Positions 47,970-62,261 of a stretch of 64,000 bases of DNA are shown here, piece after piece. Numbering within the stretch: the first letter of the stretch is position 1; each line of letters opens with the position of its first letter. The notes beneath the pieces were generated by a model, which saw only the letters and a program-made list of their open reading frames with translations, ran no database searches and was not told where the DNA came from. The stretch is from Sycobia sp. Sy_11 (lineage: Eukaryota; Arthropoda; Insecta; Hymenoptera; Epichrysomallidae), in the NCBI GenBank assembly GCA_018907035.1, contig JACCIC010000166.1:1034501-1098500 (forward strand), given 5' to 3'. The position numbers were made by a program, and so were the translations under genes.

Positions 47970-49080
47970 AGATGGCTTACCTTGAATTTTAAAAATTCGA
48001 ATTTATCATCAGATACGCGTCAATAATATTGAAAGGATTCTTCTAAGTTTGATTAAAATATCTGCAGACAACGAACAAAAATCTGAAGTTTGAGAAGAAG
48101 CAGCAGGTTTATTGAAAGGAATTAGAAGACTAGAGAATATTTTCGTAGCAGTATTATGGAATTATATACAGAAATTAAATTCTAATATATAATCAGTACT
48201 TAATTATCTTAATAGATCTATTAATCATAAATATTTAAATTCGAGTAAAAGGCATAAAATAAAAAGATTGAACGAGTAAAGGCAAATAAAAATTTGATAT
48301 GTATCTGAAAAGTTTAAAATTTAATATGTATATAGAGAAATTTAGAGAAATTTATATATGTATATATTTGAAGACCCTGGGTGAAGTCTATAATTACTAA
48401 ATTATTATATAAGTACTTATAATGCAGAATTGGAAATAAATGCAACGAGGCTTGTGGATGTTTATTTAAATGATTTACATAAAGATTTCTTCACAAGATG
48501 TAAATAATTTTTGCCAGGAGTAAGAATACAAAGTCCAGATTTTTTTCTCAAGTCGTGCGAAAATGGAAAAGAAAAAGATAAAACAATTGTGTCCTAAAAA
48601 ATAGTGTTTAATTGAATGATTAATAATGCAATGATATCCATTTTTCAAACATTTATATAGTATATAGTATTGAGATTTCTGGTGACTATATTCTTATAGC
48701 GAATTCTCAAACCAAGCCATCGTTTTTAGTATTAAGGAGAATAAAAGTTTTGCATTGAACTAAGATGTGTGCTAAAATGTTATCTTCATTGGCTTATTCT
48801 TTTTATCGAAAAGTTCAATAATTCTATCAGCCAATTTGCTAATACAATAAGCAAAAGAAAAAGTGGTTATAGTTCTGTATTTTTATAATTTAAATAAATT
48901 TTTATTATTTATATTGACGAATTCACACGGAATTCATAGCGAAAGTCCGTAGTTACCCAATATAGATTTATATACATACAAAAAAGGGGGGACTGATTTT
49001 AGCATCAGGCCCCGTAAAAACTGAATCTAGCAATGGGCTTCACCAAAAATTATGTTGCCCATCTAGAACGCCCAACGTTT
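47970..49080 (+). mobile_element. Second decayed hAT transposase fragment
   Basis: In the plus strand around 48020-48170 the translation reads NIERILLSLIKISADNEQKS and, after a stop, EEAAGLLKGIRRLENIFVAV. The layout resembles the central region of ZMYM1-like hAT transposases between the TRW block and the dimerisation domain. TRLVDVYLNDLHKDFFTRCK follows near 48450-48505. A GGGG-rich segment near 48987-49015 resembles hAT subterminal sequence. Stops and frameshifts abound, and no terminal repeats or target duplication were identified, so both ends are approximate. Confidence 0.4.
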
Positions 49081-52000
49081 TGAATCGATTCAGCTCCTCT
49101 TCAGGGATTGTTTAATAAATACGTCTTTGTTATTTTATTCATTCCTATTTTTTATATATAGTCTATATACATATCTTACAAATTTAATTACAATGTGATA
49201 TACTGATTATTAAATCGTTACTTCCGCTTTCTCTGGCGATTGTTAACTCCGCAGTTTCTTCAATTAAAAATCACGAGCAAACTGCCAAACCTAATAATAC
49301 ATATTCATGCCCATTCGAACAAATCAATTTTTATAAAAATAGTGTATAAAGATAGTTCAGTATTAGAAAAAAGAATTTAGCTAAAAGTATCTTCACTACA
49401 TAGCTTCTAATAGATGTTATATTTATCAGCATCTACTGTATTTAATTGCGTTTAGATTTTCTGATAACTTCAGTTGTCAAGTAGTTTACTTGCCAAGGTT
49501 TTTTATTTTCATTTATTAGAAAAAATTAATATCTCATTAGAATATTAATAAATAACGTTACTTCTTATTAAAATTCATTTTTCATGTTAAATATAGTATA
49601 TGCGATAACACTATACCTATGTTCCTCCAGCTATTTGATTCCAGAGGCCATAATTTTTCATTAAATCATGTAGTTTTCTATCTTAAACAAAAGTGTGAGT
49701 AAAAACCTTATACTTTTGTATGAAACAAGCATTTGATTGGGGTTCTCGTTCATAAAGCTTATGTGGATAAACTATTTATCTATCATCCATAAAGAGAGAT
49801 CATACCAAATATGTGAGATTGATTTGATCCAACCTGATCCCAATTGAGCGATGTAATCCAGATTGCCGTTAAAATAAGTTAAAATAAGTTTCAAGACTCA
49901 ACAACGTCCTGTATATATTATAAAATCAAACAATTCTTATAACCCGTGTAAAAAGAAAAAAAAGTTCTAATAATCTATTGTCCACAAATGAATACATAGT
50001 TTCTTAATTATGCAGTCAAGTAAAAGTTCGAGAAAGAAACATTATATCAAGTCTTATTAATCTTATAACACTTTATGCATTTTAAAGATAATTAATTATA
50101 TACTTCGCTTAATCTAAACTGAATGTTGCCTAAATATTTCGTAGCCTCATATTAAAAGAGTATAAGAAGATAACAATTAATAACAGAGTGCATAAACATT
50201 TGTTAAGCCAAGGCTCTTCTCATTTCCTTCAATGTTTGATGCACACAAGATGTTTATTTCTAACTGATATTTACTGGCATCACCTTACTCATAAATTTCA
50301 AGACAGTTCTAACTTATTCACCATAATTAGAAATGAAGACTTATCATTAGGAAGGTCGAAGCCTATACATGATTTACAGAGTGTAAAAAGTCACACTGCG
50401 CATGGGCATGATGGTCTCGTTCGAGTAATACCAACGTCATTATTCAACCAGATTCAACACAATCACGCCCAGCAGCGGCACGTATGTTACCAAATATGTT
50501 ACTCAATTAGCTATGCACCCCGTAACTCAATTGGATAAATATTATAATTATGTTACTTTAAAAATAATTCAAAAGTTTTAATAATGAAAGGCAAGTCAGA
50601 TTTCATACGATACTGGATTCATTTATTACAACACCCTAAATAATAATTCATAAAAAATAGTATAATGATAGTGTCGCATTACGGAAATAATTACTGATTA
50701 TAGATACAATTATCTTTTACCATTATCCGTTGGTACACGGCACAATGAAGAATGTACACGAAAAACTAAACCCAAAAATCGTTTTCATATATTTTACATT
50801 TCATTAATATTATTAAAGCAATAACATTTCATCAAATATACACTTATACTTTAATTTAAAATAATAATAATAAAAATTTTTTAAAAATTTTTTTAACATG
50901 ATTCGAATGCACAAATAAGTGCAAGTGTCCCGCGACTTATATTTAAATTTATGCTTTTGCATACATTTTTATGTATATTTTCCACGCCATATCATACAAA
51001 AAAATGTAAAGAGAATATCGGAAGAGATTGAAGACAAGACCGCCGCATGCATTACGTGCATAGAACAATAATTAACGCTTTTATTTACAAAAACAGGATA
51101 AATTGACGCTTATTTTTTAAAACAAAATCCATATTATAAATATACAAAAAAGTAAGGATAATTAAATAAATTCTAAAAAATTACTCATCTAGTGGCAGTG
51201 ATTGAAATTCTGCCTTCGTTATTGAGCTTAACCTGGTGGCATGCTAGGCAAATATTTTTTAATATTCAACATTCATCGTTTAATGTTCATTTTTTAAAAA
51301 CCATTTTAAATAACAATATTATTTAAACATTTAAAAATAATATAAGCTTTAGTAAATGTTATTTACAAAAATCATTAAAATAATTCGCTAATTCATAAAT
51401 TCATTTTTTTATACTGTATACTGACATAATTGATCATCAAAATATCAGATACTTAAGTAAATATAATTTACTAGTAATTTGTCAATTGAATTTTTGTGAA
51501 AATATATTTTATTTCAATAAACAATTTTATATTTAAAATATAATAGTTACAAAAAATTTATTAACTAATAAAGAGATCTGTATTAAAGGGTTTTAAAAGT
51601 AAAAATTACTATCATAAGTATTACATTTTTAAAAGATAATACTTTTTCTAATTTATAATATAGATTTGCAATAAAAAAATTAACTAATTAGTAGTTATGA
51701 ATTACTTAAAGTTTACATAAATGTATAAAATTATATACTGTTTTAATTATATTGATATAGTTACAAATCATTATACGTAAACATATACTAATTATTCTTC
51801 TAAACTCCAACTACTTTTAAAAAGCAGAATTACAGCTTACATTATTCATTGACATCAATCTTAATATTTAATCAATTAAAAATATTCGCAAAACCGATGC
51901 TACCAAGTTAAGGACACGTTTCACTTTCAATTAAAATACAATCTCCTCTCATTTACGTTCGAGGAAACGAAAAATTGCATCTTCTATTACATTATATTTC

Positions 52001-55000
52001 ACTAAAAAAAAACCGGGAAACTTCTTTTTAATTTCACGTGTTTAATGTTTTACCTTTTTTTGTATTTATTTTATACATTCGAGAAAGCGTCCAATAAACC
52101 GATCACCAGACTTATATTGAGGCCAAATTCTTATCAACGAAATCATTATCTAGCGCGAAATTTTCACTTTACGATATTTATAGATAATATCATTATTTTT
52201 TCCTAATATTCAGTTTAAGATGTTTTTTGTTTTTTCGTTTTCATATCACTCTTGTAAAAACTAATGAATTTTTACAATAAGCCAGCTATAATTATAATAT
52301 AATAAAACGGAAAATAATTAGTATTTTATATATATCACAAATTTTTTGTTTGTTTCTTATGTAAGAGGCAATTGTATAGTTTTACTCCCTGAGAGACTCT
52401 ACTTGCATTTTACTTAAATTTATGTATACTTGCATTATAATTATTCCTAATGTAACAATTATATTACATTGCTTTTTCATGTAATTGAAATTTTTATTTA
52501 GACTTATATTTATATTTATAATTATGTATATTTTTCATATATGAATATATGTACATGTGTATGTATGAATATAATTATGTACATACACATATATAAATAT
52601 TCCTTTATGCTCCTACATGTTAAATTGATTTTTAATTATTAAATTGTAATACTCAACCGCTATTATGCGTGCGAGTATAAGAAGTATAAAATTTACTAAA
52701 GCAATTTATTTGATAAAGTCAAAAATTTGTCAGAATTCTAAACATATGCAACAATATGTCCTGAAATATTAGAGAAATATTAAAAATCGTAGAATTAATA
52801 TTGTTTATAGATAAGTTTACATAATTTATAATTAAGTCGATTGACGACGCAGAGCGTTAAAAGCAAATGATAATAATTATTTTAATAATTTTGCTCATAA
52901 AAAATGTATTATTGCAAATAAAACATTTATTATCAACTGTGTAATATAAGAAATTAACAGTATTTAAAGATAATTAATAGTTGATTTATTATTATTAATC
53001 AATATAATTTATATCTTTTACCATTTAATTTTAATAATTTAAAATGCCAATCAATGATAATTAACATTAATTATACTATAAAATAAGCAGCTGTTCCGTT
53101 TAGAAAATCTTGTTGCATATAATTAAGAATTCTATAAAAAATAATTTAATACGATTTATCAAAAATATGTAGATATTTTTAAAATAATTAATTTTTTTGC
53201 AATTTTATTATTAATCAATAATGAATAATATTACGCAGTTGATAGTAGATTTTTACTTTTTTCATAAAAACTAACTCTCATCAATAAAAATTTATTAGTT
53301 TTCTTTCTGTAGAATATTGTAGTATTTAGCTAAAAAATTAATTTTGAAGATATGAATTTATATGTAATATATTTATATGTAATATATAGTATAAGGAATA
53401 AAATTTACATTTGCTCTAAATGCTATAATTTTATAATTGCCATGTAAAATATAAAATGTTCATTTATATAAATTGTAAAGTACAATTTTCTTGAAATTCT
53501 TTTATCATACATATATTGTATTTTTCCTTTAATAATGTGTAAATAAAATACTGTCGAAGAAAATAAAAAAATTACTTAAAAACCTCAGAAAATAAAAGAA
53601 AATTACTTAAGTATTTCAGTGTACCATGTCAAATATGTAATCGTGAAATGCGTTCTATACAGATGAATGTAACAAGGAATAATTAATTTTATTTTCTGTC
53701 ATTATTCTAGAATACTCCTTGCTACAGATGAGATTAAAACCGCGTCCGTAATGCACAATATATTTACAAATTTCATTCATATATTTCACGTTATAATTTC
53801 ATAAATGATAATTATAACAATGATTCTTTTGTTTTACAGTAAACTTATTTTGAATCTCTCAAGAACAATCACAAGTCCTAAATAAAATGATAAAAACGTT
53901 CAATTTTAATTTAACTAACAAAGATGATTATTAACTTGAAGATTCGAAATGAGTTTTACAACCAATTTTATCTGTTATAGGATGAACTATTTATACATAG
54001 TATAATTGTTGAATACATAATACGCAAGCATTTGATTTCTTCTGAAGAAGAAGAGATAATATGAAGTGCTCCACAGTTTATTAAAGTAGTGCATTTAACT
54101 GTGTATGCATATCTTCCACTTTACAGCTTCTCATTCATTTCTAATATCGACAATGTTGTTGAAACATAATCTACATAAATTTGGTGATAACAAGTAGAAT
54201 ATATATTAGAACTTAGTTTTAGAATATAAATGAGCATATCTGGTTTTTTATATGATTTGAGAACTATTATGTTAATTTTTGAGATCAGCTAAAGCTAAAA
54301 ATTTCAAACTTCTTCGATCATTGCCAAATAAATTGCAAAAGTAGTTTAACAAAAATAATGTACAAATATTTATTTATTAAAATGATCGAAATAAAACAGT
54401 ATTGAAGTTAATTAAACAGTATAGAGAAGAGAAAGTATTGGACCTTTTAAAATTTAAATAAGATAATTGTTACGAGATTAAAATTATCCTAAGCATACCA
54501 AATGAAATTGTGTTTACCTTAATTATATTTAAAGAAATAGAGGACCCAATTCTGTTCTATGCAAATAGTAAAGTTCAAATTTGTTATTTCATTAAATTTT
54601 CAAATGCATGCATACTATTTTGAAATGTAATTTTATCTTATTTTAAAAATATAGTGACATTATTAATTATCTGCAAAATGTTCCTGTCAAAATAAAAATA
54701 AATAAAGTAAAAAAATGTTAAAGCTACTATTTGAAATAAAAAAAAAACTAGTAATATCCTTTTTTTAATATAAAACCATAATAATACTCAGAATTGAAAA
54801 ATAGCATAAGAAAATCACAAGGATTTTAAATCCATTTTTCGTCAACCTAATAATAAATTGTTGAGAAAAAAGTATCGGAATAACTTAAAATTGTAGATTT
54901 TTACAGATTTTTAATATTCTAAGATCTATCAAAGAAATCAATTTAATTTATTGTAAGTGAAAAATGTATGTTATTTGGTATTAAAAAATCATTATTTTTA

Positions 55001-55295
55001 TCTTTAAGTACTTTTTTAATTAGTGCAAAAATAAAAAGTGGCATTCTAAATTTTTTTTATCTTTTGGAACATGTAATTGAAAGAAAGAAAGAATATATAA
55101 AAATCAAGAGCTTCAATAATTTATTTTATAAAAAATTCGGTAAAAAAAAAAGTTAGCTTAGAAAAATGCTCATTCCGCGAATCTCCTTTAACAAAAAATG
55201 GATCGAAAATAATTGTTTAGCAGTTCCCGCTGCTCATGCTCATCGTCTAGCCCCATGTTCTCATTATCCTCTCGCTATCCTGGTATCCTCGAACG
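49081..55295. other. Gene-poor AT-rich region, partly Suv4-20 3' flank
   Basis: About 6.2 kb without a recognised gene. The right end contains the 3' UTR of minus-strand Suv4-20; its end is unknown. A 116-codon plus-strand frame at 50188-50538 lies in a slightly GC-richer patch but resembles nothing I know. Confidence 0.45.
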
Positions 55296-58255
55296 TTAGG
55301 AATGCGGTAGATCAATAGTATGTGTCTCATTGCCAAAAATAAGCCTTAGCCTTTTCATGGGCGTGGTTGGTATAGGTGTATCTAACATCAAATCCCTGCG
55401 CTTATGCCGTCTTTCGCGGTCTCGTGTTTTGTGCTTCTTACGAGGCCTCGTTGATATTGCTTCGTTATCGTCAACGCCCTCGACACGTAAAATTTCATAT
55501 TCAGGCACCTCATTGCCGCAGTCCTCGCTTAGATTTGTTCCCGACTCTATTACATCGTCTAGAATTGGCGAACGCTTCATGCGCAATGTAAGTTTCAGAC
55601 GGCCCCCCGTTCTCTCAGGCGTTGGCGGATAAACACGGCTTTCTGAGTTTTCAGTCGACGATTGCTCTTGACGATGTGTTTGAGGTTCGGGTTGCTGCCA
55701 GGGCGTTGGACTACTGGGGGGCTGTAGCTGATGTTGATGTTGTTCATAAGAAGCCGCTTTACTAGTACTACCAGTGCTGCTCAGGCTAAAAAATGTTAAA
55801 ATAATGTATTCGTTATATACAGAATTTATTTTTAAAATCGAAATTTTGACACCAACGTAAACAAATTATTGAAGTATTTTTAATCCTTTACTCATCCGAA
55901 CAAATAAATTTATATAGTAACACTTAAGAATTATTGTAATGCTAAATATAAGATAGAGCAACAAATGAAAAACAAAATTTTGTTTTAAAGTCACTCTACT
56001 GCAAGGATCCGTATCTATGAAGGATTCAGTTGGGCGGTTATCTATTTTTATTTATGAATATTAATTTTGATTCTATGTCATAAATCTTCTACTGTTTCCC
56101 TAATATCAATTAAATTTTCTTCTAGATTTGTCTTATCAATTTTGTTTCTTTTTTTATTTGAATCTATGAACTTTAAACTTATATTCTCTAATCCAATGGA
56201 TTTTGACATTACAAAGAGCAACTGAATTATCATTTAGAAAAGTTGGTATATAAGACCGACTGTAAAAAGGATCAGATTTCATATTTTTGCAAATGCTGTT
56301 TTTTCTTTTATTAATCTGGTGAACCTAATAATTTTTTTTACTGTTTAAAATTTTTTGCCAATTTCAGAATTTCATTTATACCTTTATTTTCCAATTCTTA
56401 CAGATTTTTAAACATACATTCATTAAGCTAATAATGGTCTCTACCGTCTACACTTTTCTTTAATATGAAGAATAAAAATGTTTTACAATTCAAAAAAATA
56501 GTTGTAATTTATAATAAAAATGCAGTGTATAAGAAAATGTAGTGTACATTTCACCCTAAATTACTTCTTGGGCTCATCAATAAGATTACAAGTGACCTAA
56601 TCTTAGACATACTACGTATAAATGTATAATAGATTTGAAATTATTTAAAGATTAAACTCAAGTATTTTACTTATCAGAGTAGATAAAATTAGTAATGGAA
56701 ATGTGTTCCCATTGCTTAAATTAGTCAATGTGCTACAATTATGCAGCTCCGCAAATAGTAAGACGATTTATTTTGAACACTTGGTAAAACAGTAGACGGT
56801 ATAGACCACTAGTAGCTTAATTAATGTATGTTTAACAATACTAACTGTCACTAGTATCATATATTATTAAAAAAAATTTTCTAATAGTTTTTGCCAAACG
56901 GGAGAATGACCTTAAATTGAAAATTCCCATTTTCTTTATTACTGACATTATATTCATTCAGTTATTATACACTCTTTGTGTCTATGGCTCAATAAAAAAT
57001 GGAGAAACAATGAAAGAAATGAAAAATTCAAGATAATAGAAATACAGAGAAAAGGCAGTAATTCAAAATCAATTTAATAAAAAAAAATTAACTGATGTTA
57101 TATTAATGAATTCAATTTTATGTAAATAAATAATTTTATAAAATGAATAGTAGGAAAAAGTAATTTGTTGTAAAAATAAGAGAACAAGCAAAGCACTTTT
57201 TAATTAAAAAAAAATTAAATAAAACAATACTGACTTACTTTGACTGGATTTTTATGATGTGTGCTTTTATAGAATAATTTTGAATTTGCATTTAGACTTG
57301 TAATAACATTGGATTTATATGCCTTTTATGCAGAGATAAAAAATATTTTGCATTGTAAAAAAATGTATTTTAAAAAAATTTTCTTTTTTTCATAGTTAAG
57401 ATAAGTGATTTAGTTACAGGTTTATTAACTTGATTTATTTAATTAATTTAAACTTTAATGCATAGAAATAAAAAATCTCATTAAACTTTAACAGAAATTA
57501 TTCTTTTCAATTTTTCATTTTATTTAACGTTTTGAAGTTACTAAGTCATCTAAAAAAAAGAAAGAATTTTGAAAAAAAATAATAGCATAAAAAATTTGAA
57601 GCCTTTCAAACAACACTTACAAGACTACAATCTTTTTAATTCCTGAAGTTTTTTTACTGTTAATGAGAGTATCTTAACTGTAGGTCACAGATTTTATTGA
57701 AATGAATTAACTGTTTTTCTTGATATCTATATAAATAATTTCTACAGTAGCTCATTCTAGCTTATCTTCCATCTTTCATGCTATCTTATCTTAATGCTCA
57801 AAATTGCTTGCGATATATAGATATGCTATGTTTACAGTAATACATAATACTTTCTTAATGGAATATGATTTAATAAATAAAACAATGAATAAATAAACAA
57901 AATATTAGATAAAAATTAAAAGTTCAATATATTGTATAATAAAAAATTATGGATTGAAACATACACAAAGGTAGATTAATGCCTATATATGTTTTTTGAA
58001 AAAGAATATAGTGTTATAAGAATGATATATTTGCGTAAAAAAGGAAAGTATTATCATTAGGATTAGCTACTTCAGAAAACCTCTATTTAGTTATCAATAA
58101 TAAAAGCGAAAATATTTTTAAAAAATTTGGAATACACAATTAAGAGACTCTTTTTGTGAATGTTTAATAAAATTGGATAAGAAAGAAAATAAATATGATG
58201 GAATAAAGTCATTTACTCATAATACAATACTTCAATTCCCATTTGCAAAGTTTAA

Positions 58256-58315
<60 letters not shown>

Positions 58316-61300
58316 TTGTAAAAAAATTACATTTTGATTAAATAATTTTTTAATTTTCTAGAAATATTTTCCAATTTACTTAATAAATCAAGGTCAAGGT
58401 AACTAATCAGTTCAATTGTACATATTTTATAGTAATTTTATATTATTGAATCATTTGTTAAAATAATATTTTGCATAATTTATTTGCCACTATTTTAAAT
58501 TTCTTGTTGAATTTTAAGTTTATTTTTACATTTTTATCTTTAGTTGAATTAGAATCAGATTCATAAATATTATTTAATTATTTAATTATATTAGTAACTA
58601 TAGTAAGTAGGAATGTTAAACATTATTCTTATTGTTGTTTTGTTTTGTTTTTTAAATAATACATACCCATTGCGTTTCCTTTCATTACCAATAAAAGGTT
58701 CTTTTATTGATACATCTTTATTATGATCAAAAGAATCTTGTCTACAGCTACGCCAGGATTCTAAAGGTATTATTGAGGAAATTGGATCTTCTTTGATTTC
58801 GTTGTACTTGTCTCTCACATGTGGAACACGATTTGGCAAATTAAGATCTTCAAGATTGCTCTCTTTTTCACTAAATTCATAAATATCTCCTTGAATACCT
58901 GAATCATCATCAGCTGCTCCAATAGGTACAGCTATTTGTTGAGTATCTTTCTTTTGGCTTCTTGTTAGCCTTACACTACACTTTTCAAGAAAATTACGAC
59001 CAGATTTCGTCTTTTTATATTTTGTCCGTGTTGAATGTTCTATCCGTTTTTTACTATGATTTTTACGATTACGTAACATTATTTCATTGCACCTTTTTAA
59101 AGTTATACTTCGCGTGTCTTCCGATTTTTTAGTTATAAAATCATCTAAATATTCTTTATTTTGTACCACATTATCACTCACTTTGTTTAAATTTTTTACA
59201 GTAATTTCATTAATATCTCTATTAGATTTATCAGAAAAAAAATTATTATCCTGATCTGAAACAATTTTTGTAAAATCGTTAACTTTACTGGAATATTTCA
59301 ACTTATGGCTATTATCAGTTGAATTTATTTTATGAAATTTAGAAGTATTTGAAGGTTCGATTGATGTTATATCAGATTGTTTATCATTTATGTTTATATT
59401 TGATTCTAAGGCTTCATCAGCAGAATTTTCCATAGAATCAAGTTTATGGAATTCACTAGTTTCATGAAAAGGTGAATTTCGTACAGTCTTACCATGAATA
59501 GGAGATTTTCTATAATTCACATCACAAGACACATTATCACTAAATTTATGATACATTTTTTTATCATTCATAAACAAACGATCATAAACTTTAGTTGAAT
59601 TTTCAACTTTATTCAAATGTGTATCTTTCACTTCTTTTTCACTATCCGACTTAACAATATCTGTATTTATAGAACACTGATAACTTTTAAAATCACTTTT
59701 TAAGCACTGATTTGAATCCGTTTTATCAAGTGTATTTATATCTGTTGTATTGTGAAACACTGAATGCGGTGCAAGAGTGGATTGATTGGGACTAAAAGAA
59801 TTTGTACTAAGTTCTTTTCCATACAATAAGAATGAATGATCATTCTCTGCTGGATTATCTAACAATTTCAAATTCATCTGCTCCATTGAAGATATGCCTT
59901 CTACTATTAATCTTGATGCACACTCTTCACTCCGTCGATTTTCATCACAATTATCAGACACTGTTGAATGCAGATCCCGTATATGACATGTGTTAACAGT
60001 ATCATTTCTGGACGTTTCCTGATTCCGATTATTATGTTTATGTAAATTTGAAAAAACACAATTTTCGTCACCTTCTCCTCTATTGGAATCTTCTTTTCTA
60101 TGACGAACATGAATTGAACCATGATGAGAGCCATTACTTTCACCTCCTTTATTTCTTTTTGCTTCTGCTCTCTTTTGAAGCCTTAAAAATTATCAAAAAG
60201 AATCCTTATATAATATAAAATTTATAATTTATGAATAGGATTAAAAAATTACTACTAAAATTGGTAAAAAATTTTAACATCAAATTATTGATCTACTTAT
60301 AATATTTCATTTTGTTTATTTACCTGGAAGCCCTCAGCCGCTGGCAGCCTTTTAGGTTACTGCGGTTACTGATAAGATTATTATTATTATTATTATTATT
60401 ATTACTTTCAGTCTTGTTTGATTGATTTTTATTTCTGAGTGTTCTTGTAACTGAACCTGGTGAATTCTGAGAATCTTGAGATGCATTCTCTTCATTATTC
60501 AATAATGCTGGTTGCTGAGCAATGTCAGAAAATCGACAACCTTGAGCTATCAAAAGCTCAGCATCATATTTTGTAAGACCTTTTCGCCTCATTTCCTTCA
60601 TATTAAGTGATTGAGGTGCAATAGCAGTATTGCTAATTTCTCCGTTTCTTTCAGTTAACATACTTTCTTGTTGCTTATTCGTGCTTAAGGGCTGTTGTCT
60701 ATGCTTTGTTCTGTTTATACGATTGTCCGTTTCTCTTAAGCGATAGCCTTGAATATATAAAAGATTAGAAATATTTATTCATCATTCAGTTGAAAATTAA
60801 AAGAAAATTACATAATTTTTGTATTTTCTTTTGTAATAATATAAATACTTCTAAATATGACACTTTTAGTTGAAACTAATTTATTATTAGAAATTAATAC
60901 AAACATTTTAAAATTCATAAAATTCTGGATTTAAAAATAGCAAAAATTTGATTTAATTTTGCAATTAAATAATTCACCTGATTCTAATTCTTCTCCAGGT
61001 TTTTGGTCAGCAAATGCTCCAGTACCACGTCTTTCACAAGTTTCACATTCGCAATACCCATTACCATCTCCAAAAAAATCTTCTCCATAAAAACATGTTA
61101 TTTCCTCTCCTGCTTCAATGTCACGTAAAACTTTTACACAGGCAGTATCACGACCAGTTGCTACAAACTAAAATAATTTTTTAAATAATTTTTTGTTTTG
61201 TAAGAAATAAATTAAGTAAAAATAAATAAAAATAATAACCTTGCAATTTGCTCTGCAATCATGATTAATATAAGCAGCTGGTCCCAACCAAAGTTGAGCA

Positions 61301-62261
61301 CAATTTTTTCTACAACTGAACATTACTGAAAAATCATTTTTTCCTGGATGCAAAAGGGCAGCTTCCTCCTAAATATAAAAAATATCATAGTTATATCACA
61401 AAGATTTAATTTCAAATAATTTTTTGAACATTTGATAAAGTTATATATTTAACTTACTTTATCACTTAATTCTGCTATGCAACCTACAAGGCAGGAAATT
61501 TTATCATTTTTTAGCCATTTTCTTGTGGCAGATATTTTTGCTCCTTCTTGTCCTTCAAGAGAATACCTATAGCAAGGCTCAATGACAAAACCAGAATCTT
61601 TATCAAAGACTCGTAAGTATCGATAAATCTGACAAAAAATTTTTTTTTTAATTTTACTTAGATTTACGGAGATTAAGCATATATATATATATATTACTAT
61701 AACCTACATGTTTTTCTAAATTAATCTGCTGTTGTTTTGACTTGGTGTGGGGTAAACGAGCTCCCCAATCTCCACTTATCAATTTTTTATATGCTTTCTC
61801 ATAATTTTGTGTTTGAATAAATTCATCTATTACTTTCTTAAGCTCATCTTTATTAGCCTTTAAAGGTCTATATCTAAAAATTAAGTAATAATAATTTATA
61901 AAAATTGATCATACAGATAATAAAAAAATTAATCTATTTCATAGCCATTAAATGGAATCTTTTATTATTAATATGCTGCCACTAATGCTGCTAACCAAAA
62001 ACATATTACTTTCCATAATATTAAAGTAAAATATATAAATCTTTAAAATTTATACCTAATATTCATTTTATGAGTCTTGAATCCTAAGTAGGTATCAAGG
62101 ACAAGAGAAGTTGCCAAGTCGTCATTATCACAAAGCTCTTTAGGTGTCATACCACCTGCTGCTGTTACATTAGGCTGCATTCTGGAGTTGACGGAACCAC
62201 CCAGTCTCCTTTCTTGTTTCCGTCCTCCTGAGTTATGTGTGGATAAACAATCAACCACCAT
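55296..62261 (-). CDS. Suv4-20: Suv4-20 histone H4 lysine-20 N-methyltransferase
   Basis: Eight coding exons in transcript order: 62261-62056, 61873-61708, 61628-61458, 61368-61240, 61167-60978, 60747-60324, 60181-58667, 55785-55296, giving 1096 aa with matching phases. The enzyme (Hmt4-20/KMT5B-C) makes H4K20me2/me3 in chromatin, acting after the monomethylase and linked to HP1 heterochromatin. The family N-terminus is present ([19 protein letters not shown], about 39-57). The SET core has NHDC at 216-219, [13 protein letters not shown] at 244-256, and the Cys-rich post-SET C-E-C-x2-C-x2-RGTGAF at 263-276. The long C-terminal half is disordered, Ser/Asn/Lys-rich, with conserved islands [22 protein letters not shown] and a terminal KRLRLIFG. 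Exon 7 (1515 bases) is the poorly conserved bulk. One donor, 61239, is the weak AAG|GTTATT. The ATG at 62261 is the first in that exon, but the frame is open to the acceptor at 62280, so an upstream coding exon remains possible. Confidence 0.95.
55786..58666 (-). other. Last intron of Suv4-20
   Basis: A 2.9-kb AT-rich intron between GG|GTATGT at 58666 and TTTAG| at 55786. It holds a (TA)n tract at about 58259-58313. No nested gene is recognised. Confidence 0.75.
58259..58313. repeat. (TA)n microsatellite within Suv4-20 intron
   Basis: A pure TA run read directly. Confidence 0.95.
60377..60403 (-). repeat. Coding (AAT)9 microsatellite: polyasparagine in Suv4-20
   Basis: Nine ATT units on the plus strand read as nine AAT codons in the sixth coding exon of Suv4-20, between Ser and Leu-Ile-Ser in the disordered region after the SET domain. 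Confidence 0.9.

Noticed and set aside
59907..60143. 78-codon minus-strand frame overlapping Suv4-20 exon 7
   Set aside because: It is an out-of-frame shadow. The true Suv4-20 frame runs through this exon from the acceptor at 60182 without stops.
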